From Candidatus Sumerlaeaceae bacterium (GTDB lineage: Bacteria; Sumerlaeota; Sumerlaeia; Sumerlaeales; Sumerlaeaceae): a stretch of 36,740 nucleotides of DNA. Location of the stretch: positions 1 to 36,740 of the forward strand of contig JANZZJ010000214.1 of assembly GCA_026419455.1 (NCBI GenBank). The letters are read 5' to 3'. The translations under genes were made by a program, and so were the position numbers. Of this stretch, positions 19,529 to 29,454 are shown one piece after another. The notes under the pieces are model-generated. The model was given only the letters and a program-made list of their open reading frames with translations, was not told where the DNA came from and made no database searches. How positions within the stretch are numbered: position 1 is the first letter of the stretch; every line of letters starts with the position of its first letter.

Positions 19529-21145
19529 CTAGGGATTCTGAGGGATCTGGAGTCTCCTTGGCGGGTAGGGATTGGTCAGAACTGCATACTTGGCGTAAGC
19601 ATCGGCGATCTTGTTATGCAGATCATAGCTCGTGGGAGCTCCCAAAGTCGGATCAATCTTGAGAGCTTGCTGCCATGTGTAAATAGCCCGCTGCAAATAC
19701 TTGGCCGCTTCGACCTTTGGGGAGAAAACACGTTTGCGCTCGTCGTAGTTCGTACTCGTGTAAGCTGCTATGTAGGAGAGAGCTTGGTTGTAATAGTCGT
19801 CGCCCCGCATCGCCAGAGCCACTGCTTGTTGTTTTGTGGATTGCTGCAAACGCTGCTGTTCTACGCGAGCTTTCGTCACGATTTCATCAGCCTGCTTGGC
19901 GATGTCAGGAAACATCGTGTAGGCGAGCTGCACTTCCTGTGCCTTCTGCATCGCGAGCAAGAACTGTTGTTCCGCTAGAAAATCGGCGGCATCCTTTAGC
20001 TCACTTTCCGCAAACCTTCTCAAACCTTCCGCAGCCGTTTTGTTGGTCGGAGCCATGGCCAGCACATTGCGGTATTCTTCCTTGGCCACGTCTGTGAGGC
20101 CTCGCTCCTCCGCGAACTTCGCAAGTTGCGCACGCTGCTCAGCATCGTTGGGATTCACCTGGGAACGGCGGAGCATGTACTCGTAACGTGCTAAAGGGGT
20201 AGGTGGCTCATTCGGAGAGAACTGGAGAAATAGCTTATACGCTTCTATGGCCTTCTTGTAGTCGCCTTTTTCCGCATATTGGCGGTGGAGCATATCGAAC
20301 ATGACGTACACACGCTGGCGCATGGTCTCCGTCGCGTACTTTGGTTCTTGGAGATACTTGAGGTAAATAGGGAGGGCTTCATCGTACCGTTTGAGTTTGA
20401 ACAGAGCATCGGCAACTTTGAGCTCATCTTCGGGACGGGTGCTGTTCTTGTATTGTTCCACCACCGTTTCCAGCTTGGCGGGGTCGCCCTCCCACACTTT
20501 AAGCAGAGCTTTGCGGATCTCGTCGTTTTGTGGGTCGAGGCGTAAGGCAATTTGGAGCTTTTCCTGGGCCCCAGGCGTGTCCTGATGATCGAGCCTCGAC
20601 TTTCCCCAAAGGAAATAAATCTTCGCGAAAGCCCGACGGTAGGCATCGCTGCGGGGCGAGTTCTCGCCCGGATCGGCAGCTTTCAAAAGGCGATTGGCCT
20701 CGTCGAATTTTCCTTGTTCGGCCAGTTGCACTGCCTGGGCCAGCATGTCGTCAATCTTCTTCAGTTGCTCGCGCTTCCTCGAAGCCTCCCACTGCTGGTA
20801 AGCTTGTTCGGCTTTCATCATGCCCGCAGTTACGGTAGTGTTGTTTGGGTCGGCCTCGGCGGCTTTCTTGTATGTCTCGTATGCTTTCACAATCTCGTTT
20901 TGCGCGAGGTACTGTTCGGCAATGTGAGCATAGCTTTCCGCTGCGGACTCTCGCTGGATGGAACTAATTTTATCGCGGGGGATTGCAAGGTCGCCAGCCG
21001 CCGTTCGTACTGTGATAGTCTTGTCGCCTGGGACGTCCTTGATAATAATGCCCTCTTGGCGCTTTCCATCCTGGAGGATAACGACGTCGGCCTGCACCAT
21101 TGCGCTTAGACTCAGCGCGAAACCCAACCACAGCGTTACTTTCAT
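19529..21145 (-). CDS. Secreted TPR-repeat protein with N-terminal small beta-barrel-like domain
   Basis: Start at MKVTLWLGFALSLSAMVQA (21145), signal-peptide-like, then DVVILQDGKRQEGIIIKDVPGDKTITVRTAAGDLAIPRDKISSIQRE, then repeated TPR helices. Confidence 0.75.
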   Translation of the reverse strand: MKVTLWLGFALSLSAMVQADVVILQDGKRQEGIIIKDVPGDKTITVRTAAGDLAIPRDKISSIQRESAAESYAHIAEQYLAQNEIVKAYETYKKAAEADPNNTTVTAGMMKAEQAYQQWEASRKREQLKKIDDMLAQAVQLAEQGKFDEANRLLKAADPGENSPRSDAYRRAFAKIYFLWGKSRLDHQDTPGAQEKLQIALRLDPQNDEIRKALLKVWEGDPAKLETVVEQYKNSTRPEDELKVADALFKLKRYDEALPIYLKYLQEPKYATETMRQRVYVMFDMLHRQYAEKGDYKKAIEAYKLFLQFSPNEPPTPLARYEYMLRRSQVNPNDAEQRAQLAKFAEERGLTDVAKEEYRNVLAMAPTNKTAAEGLRRFAESELKDAADFLAEQQFLLAMQKAQEVQLAYTMFPDIAKQADEIVTKARVEQQRLQQSTKQQAVALAMRGDDYYNQALSYIAAYTSTNYDERKRVFSPKVEAAKYLQRAIYTWQQALKIDPTLGAPTSYDLHNKIADAYAKYAVLTNPYPPRRLQIPQNP

Positions 21146-21245
21146 CGTTGCACCGTCACCTTGATTTTCGGCACACAATCGCCCAGTTTGCGTCGATTGC
21201 GCAGGACCTAATTTAGGAAAGGAGCTCCAAGCTCTGCAAGCACAG

Positions 21246-22703
21246 ATGCAGTCCATAGCGGCAAAAACAGCTGTTTTCCACCCGGCAAAGACAGTGGCGG
21301 CTACCGTGTTCGCCTGCTTATTTGCCGCAATCAGCTTTGTTGCCGTGCGCTACGGTGGGCCGCTGGCAGTGGGTGGTATTATTGGCCTCGCATTCCTTTC
21401 CGTTGTGCTTGCCGTGCATCCGTTTGTGTTTTTTGCTCTGTACTTCGGAGCCCTCTTCTTTGCCGACACAAAATTGCCTGGGTTGCCGCTCAGCATTAAC
21501 CAGATTCTGGCAGGACTGTTTCTCGTTTCCTGGTTGGCCTATGCATGGCGCGGCCGCACCATGGCCATCCGGTCGCGACTGTTACCGTGGCTTACGCTGA
21601 TGGCGCTCTATTTTGCCGCAAATGCGCTGCTGGGGGAAAGTCCCTCCCATGGCCAAATCATGGCACGCTATGTCCTCATCTACTACGGTATTGCTATCAT
21701 TTTGGCCACATGCTTGAGGTCGGAGCGCGCGATCTACGCGTATGCATGGATTGTGGTAACGCTCACCTTCATCGCTGCGGTGGGAGGACTAGTGGAGGCT
21801 TTTCAGCGCGGCACGTTCTGGGCATTCACCGGCAAAATCACCGATGCGGTTCGCGTGAAAGGGACGGCGTCAACAGCCAATGTTTATGGCTGGAATTTAC
21901 TGTTTGCTTACCCATTCGCGTTTTTCCTTTTTTCGCAGATGCAGCGGCGCGGCGAGCGTTTTCTTGCCCTGGCCATGGGGATTATCATTCTCTTTGTTGC
22001 GCTTCTCACTCTTAGCCGCCAGACCATTGTCCTGGTGGGTTTGCTCCTCATCACGTGCGCAAAAGTATTTCGCTACCCTAACCGACGCCAGGTGCTTGCT
22101 GTTATCTTGGCGTTCATTGCTCTCGGTGTTGTCCTGGTAGCTCCAGCGATCGTGGCGAGGTTTGTGAGTGTCACCCGCCTGTCGCGTGATTACTCCTATC
22201 TCGAACGCCGCGATAGCGCTCTTATTTGCATGGAGGTGATTAAAGCCCGCCCTGTTTTCGGAGTAGGCCTCGGCTCTTACACTGCGGTATGGCGCAACTA
22301 TTTGCCATCCGATTACAGGACGTTTTTTGCGCAGTACGTTGAAGCTTCGCGTCCGCGTGCACCAGACCAGGGTTATCTGCAGATCACTGCTGAAGGCGGC
22401 TTCGTAGGGCTGACAATTTTCCTCGTGTTTGTGGTAATACTGGGTCGGCGCATCAGCGTTATCAGAAAATTTGCCGCGGCGCGCGACGACTCCCTTGCTT
22501 ACAATTTAGCCGCTTTGGTTTTTGCCCTGTTTGTTCAGTTTCTGGCGACCACGTTTACCGATGACACATTCTTGTACGTACGGGTCTGGCTGATTTATCC
22601 TCTAGCGCTACTTCTGGATGAGCGAATGCTTTGGAGTGACCCTCCAAACACGGCCAACGACTACCGCCCTGAAAATGAGCCGGCGGAGGATATCTCATCG
22701 TGA
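21246..22703 (+). CDS. O-antigen ligase/polymerase (WaaL/Wzy-like) membrane protein
   Basis: 485-aa polytopic ORF with WaaL-type region: LTLSRQTIVLVGLLLI, FGVGLGSYTAVWRNYLPSDYR, DQGYLQITAEGGFVGLTIFL. Confidence 0.85.
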   Translation: MQSIAAKTAVFHPAKTVAATVFACLFAAISFVAVRYGGPLAVGGIIGLAFLSVVLAVHPFVFFALYFGALFFADTKLPGLPLSINQILAGLFLVSWLAYAWRGRTMAIRSRLLPWLTLMALYFAANALLGESPSHGQIMARYVLIYYGIAIILATCLRSERAIYAYAWIVVTLTFIAAVGGLVEAFQRGTFWAFTGKITDAVRVKGTASTANVYGWNLLFAYPFAFFLFSQMQRRGERFLALAMGIIILFVALLTLSRQTIVLVGLLLITCAKVFRYPNRRQVLAVILAFIALGVVLVAPAIVARFVSVTRLSRDYSYLERRDSALICMEVIKARPVFGVGLGSYTAVWRNYLPSDYRTFFAQYVEASRPRAPDQGYLQITAEGGFVGLTIFLVFVVILGRRISVIRKFAAARDDSLAYNLAALVFALFVQFLATTFTDDTFLYVRVWLIYPLALLLDERMLWSDPPNTANDYRPENEPAEDISS

Positions 22704-23851
22704 TACGTGTCGCGCTTGTTTCTCATCTCTCTGAGATTTCTGGGGCCGGGATTGCGCTTCTGCGTATAGCCAAGTCACTCAACCCCCAGCGGTTCCATAC
22801 CCGCGTGATTCTCCCGGGGCAGGGGCCACTTTACGAGCTCGCCCGCGAGCAAAACTTAGAAGTCGTTGTCATCGAAAATCCAGAAGAAGGGATGGCGCAG
22901 GCTAGTCTGCGCCGCAAATTCAAATTACTAAAACGGCGAGGGTCTTACATCCTTTCACTCGTGCGAGACTTTCGGCGTGAAAGGATTGACGTGGCCTATG
23001 TGAATACAACAATCACCATCTTTGCGGGGATTGCTGCCCGTCTGGCGGGCAAAAGGGTTGTCTGGCATGTGCGCGAGCTTTTGGAGAATCCCTCCCGTGG
23101 GATGAGGCTGAAAATGCGGCTCATTGAAGTCTTGTCCGACGCCATCTTTTATGCATCTGAAGCGGGCATGGCGCTTTTCCCTGCTCATCGTGTCAGGCAC
23201 AGGCTCGTCGTAAGAAACATCGTAGATGTAGAAAGGTTTCTTTCGCCAAATATCCCACCCACCCTTGATGAAGAACTGGGCATCCGCACCGGCGAAATTG
23301 TTATTACCACGAACGGCGTTTTTCCCCGCAAGGCTCCGGACGTTTTTCTGCGGGCAGCGGCACTGCTAAGTCAGCGCCGGCCCGAAAGCTTGAGGTTTTT
23401 GCTCGTAGGTCCGGCGTTGCCGGATCATCTATCGTTTTATGAACAGATGAAGAAATTAGCGAACGAACTGGGGATTGCAGACAAGGTCTCTTTCACCGGC
23501 CTGCGAACTGACATGCCCGCAATCCTAGCGCGCTCGGACGTTTTTGTTTCGCCCTCACGGAATGAAGCGCAGCCCAATATTATCAATGAAGCACTGATCG
23601 TCGGACTCCCAGTGGTGGCGACTGACGTCGGCGACTGCCGAAAAATGTTACGCAATGGCGAGTTTGGTGAGATTGTGCCGCCCGACGACCCTCAGCGCCT
23701 GGCCGATGCTCTCTCGGCAATCCTTGACGACCTACCGGCAGCTCGGGAGAAAGCGCAGTATGCCCGCCGGTGTCTTGTGGAAGAATTCACCTCTCCAGAC
23801 TTCTGGCGGCCTGTTGAAGAAATTCTTGCTGCGGTGGCAAAGGGCTCGTAG
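22700..23851 (+). CDS. Glycosyltransferase family 4
   Basis: GTG start overlapping the previous TGA. LVGPALPDHLSFYEQMKKLANELGIADKVSFTGLRTDMPAILARSDVFVSPSRNEAQPNIINEALIVGLPVVATDVGDCRKML. Confidence 0.92.
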   Translation: MIRVALVSHLSEISGAGIALLRIAKSLNPQRFHTRVILPGQGPLYELAREQNLEVVVIENPEEGMAQASLRRKFKLLKRRGSYILSLVRDFRRERIDVAYVNTTITIFAGIAARLAGKRVVWHVRELLENPSRGMRLKMRLIEVLSDAIFYASEAGMALFPAHRVRHRLVVRNIVDVERFLSPNIPPTLDEELGIRTGEIVITTNGVFPRKAPDVFLRAAALLSQRRPESLRFLLVGPALPDHLSFYEQMKKLANELGIADKVSFTGLRTDMPAILARSDVFVSPSRNEAQPNIINEALIVGLPVVATDVGDCRKMLRNGEFGEIVPPDDPQRLADALSAILDDLPAAREKAQYARRCLVEEFTSPDFWRPVEEILAAVAKGS

Positions 23852-23920
23852 TGCATTACGCCCTAGGTTGGAGTGTCATAAATTCTTCGTGAAATTGCCG
23901 GCGCATAAGGGGAGCATCAA

Positions 23921-26791
23921 GTGACGATGCGAAAGAGACGCACTGTAAAAAGAACGTCTTACGTTTTCTTAGCACTCAGCTATGCGCTTCTGTACATGCT
24001 GGTGCTGTCGGCGGCGGGCCAAACAACGGAACCTCTAACCCATGCCACGACCGCAACACTGAAGACGAAGCCGGAGTTTTTCGAGGTTGTCCTGGATGAG
24101 CACAAAACGACGGCTTCTAGAGATTCCCTCATCGTCGGCGAAACGTCGGAAACGTTGGGGACGGTGACAGTGGACATTGGGGCCTCCCTGACGTTGCAAT
24201 TAGGGACGGGAGCCGTAGCAGTCACCACTTCGACAGAATTTATTGCCGAGGAACAATCTTCCCATGCGCTGCCTGTTGCGTTAGATCGTTCAACCACTGA
24301 GGCATTGGCACGTCAGCTCCATGATTTGGAAAAACGCAACCTGTATGCCGAAGCTTTTCTCCTGGCCTGTCAGCTTGTGCGGGAAAATCCTAACTCAGAG
24401 TTTGCCTACGATGCGGCCATTCGCACCGCCATTCTGCTGAGTCACGCGAATCCTGATCAAATCGAACCCGACCTTGAATTCTTTTTTCGCGAGGTGAAGC
24501 GGGTGGCGGTACTTCCCGGGCGCTATGTCCTTCTCCAGGCTCACTACTACGAGCGTATGGGCAAGCTGGAGAAATTCAGAAAACTGGTCGCCGATTACGA
24601 AAAGCGCAACTCCTCCGATCCCGACTACTGGGTGACTCTTGCTCGTCTCTACGCCATAAGCGGCGAAAAGGAGCGTTCTCGCGAGTTTCTCGAGCGAGCA
24701 GTGAAACAGGCCCAGGATCTGTTCCCTTTGGTGCTCTTAGGCGCCAGAATGTACCGGGAGCTGGGATTGCCCGACAAAGCACGCGCCACGCTCTTGGCCG
24801 CTGTGGATCAGAATTATGGACCTTGGCAAATGCGGGCACTGCTGCTGGAGTTTCTGAAGCTCCCGACATTCCAGCCTGCGGACGTGGGGCAAATGCTGCG
24901 TGGTGCCCTTGCCAATGAGGTGCGTTATAGTGTGGCGCGGGGGCTAGGCGACGCCATCATTGAGAGTGCTCTTGAACGCCGTGCTTTCTTTGCTTTCATG
25001 CGCTACTTGGAGCAGCGCATCGCCGAGAAGAAAGCGTCGGATATGGAAATGTGGCTTGCTGCCCTTTTAGCGCTGCGCGAAGGCAACAGTGACCACGCAT
25101 TTGATATTCTCATGGCTGACCCAGCAAAGGCAACGCCAGTCATCGCTTATGAGCGTGCCGTTGCCCTCGGCCAACGAGGTAGACACGACGAGGCTCGAAA
25201 TATCTTGGCTGTTCTTGTTGCCGAGCAACCCACAGAAACTCCTTTTAGATTGGCGCTTGCCCGCGAGCTTGTTGCGACCACGCAAGCCCTTGAAGCCTTG
25301 GAGTGCCTCCGTCCCATTCGATTTGAACAACTGGTCGGTGAAGAACGCTCTGAATTCATAGAGACGGCTATGAAAGCCGCCGTCATGAGCCGGGACCCGC
25401 AACGCATCATTGACCTGTGGCTCGACCTGCTTGCGTTCACGACTTTTGCAGAACTCCAAGCCATGGGCGACATCGTAGTCCGGGCATTGGAAACGGATCC
25501 AGACGCGGAGCGCCTTGAACAAGCGGTCGCCGAAACAGCCCGCGATCCGAGTCGCTGGCAACTGCTGGCGCTCTACGCTCGTTTGCTTGGGCGCAGGGGA
25601 GACCACCGCGCCGAGATCGAAAGCTATGCGGCCTACCTTGACCGCGCTGCCGATGATACGCAGATGCTTCGCTTTGCGGGACAGTTGGCGCTCCAATATG
25701 CTTTGCAACCAATGCATGTCGAGGCGGCAAATGATCGAGCCACATCGGCCACCGTGCGTATTCTCGACAATGTGCTTCTGGAGCATGCGATTGACTTTTG
25801 TCGCCGCCTCATTGCTCTCCAGCCGATGGTGGCAGATAACTATTCTGCCCTTATGCAAGTCTATCAGACGCGTGGAGAAATCGAGGCTGCAAAAAAGGTT
25901 GCGGCTGAGCTCGTCGAGCGCGATCCCTCGTCGGCCGAGCTGCTTGCAAGTGCCGCGAGCATCCTCGAAGAAAACGGCTTTTTGCCTGAGGCGCTTCACT
26001 ACTACGAAAGATCCCTCCATGTAGACCCCTCGGATTTCGCTGTCTGGCTCAGGTATGCTCAGGCACTGCAAGCCGCTGGCAGGGGAGCTCAGGCTGAGCT
26101 TATTTATAAGCGTATTCTCGAAGAAGGGTATAGCGGCAAGCCGTACAATCAGCCTGCGCTGCTGTCGAACCTCTTGAAGCTGGCAACGGTGACACGCGAA
26201 ACCACCGCCTTGGTCGAATATCTCTCGGCGTTGCGCGAGAAGGACGTTCCCGGCAAGCCCGAATTCTTGCTAAGTTCTGCCAAGCTTCTTTTGCAACTGG
26301 GTGCTGCTCATGAGGCGCAGCAGTCCGTTGAGCGCTTCCAAAAGGAGTTCCCCTCCCATCCGCTTGTGGAACAGAGCTACCAATTGTTGGGCCAGATTTA
26401 CTATTCGCGTGGCGACGTTGATAAGGCCATTGGGGTGTTCCGGAGCATAGAGGAAAAGTATCCTCAATCACGTGCCGCCATCACGGCTGCATTCAACGTG
26501 GCAGTAGCTCAGGCAAGCACAGGCCGAATAGACGACGCTGTAGAAACCTACAGGCGAATTGCCAAGCAATATGCCCATGACGACCATGCCCTGGGCGCGT
26601 TGGTTGAAGCAGCGGTTTTGGTCTATCGCGCCCGAAAGGATGTGGCGCTTACTACGAAATTGCTTGAGGAGTTCCTTGCTTTAGAATGCCAGGACTTTGC
26701 ATTGCGTCAGAACGCACGTCGAGCGCTGGAATCACTTAAAGCCGGTAAAGAGCCTTTCGAACAGGATGCGGCGTCGCGACCAAAATCGTGA
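23921..26791 (+). CDS. Large (956 aa) TPR-repeat protein with N-terminal signal/anchor
   Basis: N-terminal TSYVFLALSYALLYMLVLSAAG, then many TPR-like units (e.g. GFLPEALHYYERSLHVDPSDFAVWLRYAQALQAAGRGAQAELIYKRIL; IYYSRGDVDKAIGVFRSIEEKYPQSRAAITAAFNVAVAQ). Confidence 0.85.
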   Translation: MTMRKRRTVKRTSYVFLALSYALLYMLVLSAAGQTTEPLTHATTATLKTKPEFFEVVLDEHKTTASRDSLIVGETSETLGTVTVDIGASLTLQLGTGAVAVTTSTEFIAEEQSSHALPVALDRSTTEALARQLHDLEKRNLYAEAFLLACQLVRENPNSEFAYDAAIRTAILLSHANPDQIEPDLEFFFREVKRVAVLPGRYVLLQAHYYERMGKLEKFRKLVADYEKRNSSDPDYWVTLARLYAISGEKERSREFLERAVKQAQDLFPLVLLGARMYRELGLPDKARATLLAAVDQNYGPWQMRALLLEFLKLPTFQPADVGQMLRGALANEVRYSVARGLGDAIIESALERRAFFAFMRYLEQRIAEKKASDMEMWLAALLALREGNSDHAFDILMADPAKATPVIAYERAVALGQRGRHDEARNILAVLVAEQPTETPFRLALARELVATTQALEALECLRPIRFEQLVGEERSEFIETAMKAAVMSRDPQRIIDLWLDLLAFTTFAELQAMGDIVVRALETDPDAERLEQAVAETARDPSRWQLLALYARLLGRRGDHRAEIESYAAYLDRAADDTQMLRFAGQLALQYALQPMHVEAANDRATSATVRILDNVLLEHAIDFCRRLIALQPMVADNYSALMQVYQTRGEIEAAKKVAAELVERDPSSAELLASAASILEENGFLPEALHYYERSLHVDPSDFAVWLRYAQALQAAGRGAQAELIYKRILEEGYSGKPYNQPALLSNLLKLATVTRETTALVEYLSALREKDVPGKPEFLLSSAKLLLQLGAAHEAQQSVERFQKEFPSHPLVEQSYQLLGQIYYSRGDVDKAIGVFRSIEEKYPQSRAAITAAFNVAVAQASTGRIDDAVETYRRIAKQYAHDDHALGALVEAAVLVYRARKDVALTTKLLEEFLALECQDFALRQNARRALESLKAGKEPFEQDAASRPKS

Positions 26792-26931
26792 GCAGCTGAG
26801 AACGTTAAAATGGTGTTTTCGCGGATGTGTTCGCAGACTCACGGCCAAAAACTTGTGCTTGTGAAGAGCGGAACCATGGCGTTCTGATGTTGCCCTCGAA
26901 CGTTGCGGAGCGTCACAATATTAGAGGATTC

Positions 26932-27747
26932 ATGCAAAGAGCGCCAATAGAACAAGAGGTTGTTATCCATAGCCGCCTACTGGCTCTGTTCGTAAGGCGC
27001 GAGCTTAAAGCGCGCTATGCAGGGTCACTACTCGGTATTTTTTGGTCAGTGATTCATCCTATTATCATGTTATCGCTCTATATTATTGTCTTCTCGGCCC
27101 TTGTGCCGCGTTCGGGACGCCTCCCGTTCCGCTCAGCCACCGCCGAATATGCCGTTTTTCTGTGTCCCGCGCTCATTGCGTGGAATTGGTTCCATGAGGC
27201 GCTTATGGGCGCTTGCCATAGTGTGGTAGCCCACGCCGCCCTCATTCGCAAGACAGTCTTTCCTGTCGCGATCCTCCCGTGTGTTTCGATTGCTGCGAGT
27301 GCTTTGGGGTTTGTTGTGGGCATGATGGCGTTTTTGGTGTTCCTAATTCTGGTAGGGTACGGCAACTGGTTGGTCCTCTTGTGGCTGCCGATCCTGGCGG
27401 TCTTGCAGGCGCTCCTGATGCTTGGGCCGGCCTTTCTGTTTGCCACACTTCACGTTTTTTTGCGCGATACTGCTCAGGTGGTTCTTGCTGCACTTCAGAT
27501 TCTGTTTTGGGCCACACCCATTGTTTATCCCAGTGAAGTGCTTACGAAAGTCTCACCCGTGTTCGAGTGGTGGTTTAGGATTAATCCGGTGGCGCGGCTC
27601 GTGGATGCGTACCGTCAGGTTATCATTATCAGAACGGCACCGGATCCAGAGGCGCTTATTTACCTCGTGATAGTTGTCATCCTCTTGTACCATGCTGGGC
27701 GCTCGGCGTTCGAGCGTGCCCGCACACGTTTTGTGGACGAGGTGTAG
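26932..27747 (+). CDS. ABC-2 type polysaccharide export permease (Wzm/KpsM/TagG-like)
   Basis: Start ATG 26932 behind AGAGGATTC (track ORF from 26827). RRELKARYAGSLLGIFWSVIHPIIMLSLYIIVFSAL, FWATPIVYPSEVL, NPVARLVDAYRQVI. Confidence 0.92.
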   Translation: MQRAPIEQEVVIHSRLLALFVRRELKARYAGSLLGIFWSVIHPIIMLSLYIIVFSALVPRSGRLPFRSATAEYAVFLCPALIAWNWFHEALMGACHSVVAHAALIRKTVFPVAILPCVSIAASALGFVVGMMAFLVFLILVGYGNWLVLLWLPILAVLQALLMLGPAFLFATLHVFLRDTAQVVLAALQILFWATPIVYPSEVLTKVSPVFEWWFRINPVARLVDAYRQVIIIRTAPDPEALIYLVIVVILLYHAGRSAFERARTRFVDEV

Positions 27748-27750
27748 CCG

Positions 27751-29454
27751 ATGAGCGAGCTCGCCATTGAAGCGGTCGCGCTGCGCAAGGTCTATCGCTA
27801 CTATCCGAGCCCCTGGCGACGTTTGCGAAGCTTGCTCGGCGGCGACGCTTCGGCCCGCGAATTCGTGGCTCTCGACAACGTCACTTTGCGCGTGCCGAAA
27901 GGCACAACATTGGGGATTCTGGGGCCTAACGGGGCCGGAAAAAGTACTCTTCTGAAGATACTGGCTGGCATTGTCGAGCAGACTTCTGGAACCCTAGTTG
28001 TGCGTGGTGCGGTTGGCTCGATCTTAGAACTTGGTGCAGGCTTCCACCCCGAGTTCTCAGGGCGGGAGAACCTTGCCCTTAATGCGGCGCTCCTCGGGTT
28101 CCCGCCGGAACGTACCCAGGAGCTCATCGCACGCGTTGAAGAGTTTTGCGAGCTGGGAGCTTATTTAGATCTGCCTGTGAAGACGTATTCTTCGGGCATG
28201 TTTGTCCGCCTCGCCTTTAGTGCTGCCATAGCAATTGATCCCGACATCCTGCTGGTAGACGAGGCGTTGGCGGTAGGCGACGCCGTGTTTGCACATAAGT
28301 GCATCGGGCGTGTTCAAAGGCTTCGTGAACGCGGCTGCACGATCATTTTTGTCACGCACGACACCGCCACACTCACGCAGATTTGTGATCGTGCGGTCTT
28401 AATTGCCCAGGGCAATATTGTGGCGGATGGGCTGCCCCGCGAGGTGGTGGATCTCTATCTCATCCGTGTGGCGGAACAACTGGCTCGAAACTCTTCAGAC
28501 AGCAAGGCCGCAACAATCCATGTCGTGGGAGCCCGCGAGAATACTGCCTTGCCGGAAAAGCGATTTGGCAATTTTCAAGCCGAGATCGTCGAATGCAGTG
28601 TCGAAGGGGCTGATGGGCGTTCGTTGGAGCGTTTCCCCAGCGGGACACCTGTCCGGCTGCGTATGCGCGTCCTTTTCCATCGGCGTGTCGAAAATCCTGT
28701 TTTTGGCGTGATGATCAAGAATCGCAATGGAGTGGAGGTGTTTGGGACAAACACTCATTTGCGGGCTGTAAAGTCGGGCACCTATGAGGCGGGGGAGCGG
28801 GCGGAAACATGTTTTGACATGCCGGTTATGTTGGGTGCCGGAACATATTCCATTTCCTATGCAGTGCACACGGCGGATGGGCAGTTCTTCGACTATCGAG
28901 TGGATGCGCGTCTCGTAGAGGTGCTGGGTGTGGACGAAGCGATAGGCGTGGTTAACTTACCGGTCGCAGTGACAGTCTCCAAAATTCACGACGAAGAGAC
29001 GCGCTTTGTTTCCGATCTCGCCGCACATCTTTTCCCTGACGCCCCGGCCGTGCTGGACATGACTGAACGGTGCGACAGGTTTCTTGCGGGTGAGTGGCAT
29101 GCTCCTGAATCAGATGAAATTGGTGCCTACCGCTGGTTAGCGCGGGAAGGCCTCGCATTTCTCAGCCGCGGCACTGGATCCGTGCTTGAGATTGAGCTGG
29201 AAACTCATGCTCCTGATGCGGATACGCGCCCGATCGTGGTCGCTCTTTATGTAAACGGAGTATCTGTGGGCGAGCTTGCCGTGAGTACTTCCTGCGCGCG
29301 TGTGCATCGTTTTGAATTGTTGCCGGAGATCATCCGCGCCATCAACACCATTACTTTTAGCGCGTCGCGTGTGTGGTCGCCCTCGCAATTCGCACCAGCC
29401 TCTCATGATTCGCGCCAACTGAGTGTGCTTGTGCGGAGGATCGCAATGCTATGA
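27751..29454 (+). CDS. Polysaccharide ABC transporter ATP-binding protein (Wzt-like) with Wzt_C-like domain and additional C-terminal domain
   Basis: Walker A GPNGAGKST, signature YSSGMFVRLAFSAAIAI, Walker B ILLVDEALAVGD; then FQAEIVECSVEGADGRSLERFPSGTPVRLRMRVLF...VFGVMIKNRNGVEVFGTNTHL (Wzt_C-like) and about 170 further residues. Confidence 0.93.
   Translation: MSELAIEAVALRKVYRYYPSPWRRLRSLLGGDASAREFVALDNVTLRVPKGTTLGILGPNGAGKSTLLKILAGIVEQTSGTLVVRGAVGSILELGAGFHPEFSGRENLALNAALLGFPPERTQELIARVEEFCELGAYLDLPVKTYSSGMFVRLAFSAAIAIDPDILLVDEALAVGDAVFAHKCIGRVQRLRERGCTIIFVTHDTATLTQICDRAVLIAQGNIVADGLPREVVDLYLIRVAEQLARNSSDSKAATIHVVGARENTALPEKRFGNFQAEIVECSVEGADGRSLERFPSGTPVRLRMRVLFHRRVENPVFGVMIKNRNGVEVFGTNTHLRAVKSGTYEAGERAETCFDMPVMLGAGTYSISYAVHTADGQFFDYRVDARLVEVLGVDEAIGVVNLPVAVTVSKIHDEETRFVSDLAAHLFPDAPAVLDMTERCDRFLAGEWHAPESDEIGAYRWLAREGLAFLSRGTGSVLEIELETHAPDADTRPIVVALYVNGVSVGELAVSTSCARVHRFELLPEIIRAINTITFSASRVWSPSQFAPASHDSRQLSVLVRRIAML

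Noticed and set aside
25067-26071. 334-aa minus-strand ORF opposite the large TPR gene
   Set aside because: Fully antisense to a well-supported TPR coding frame; low-complexity basic/Cys composition, no recognisable motif; typical shadow ORF in a codon-biased gene.
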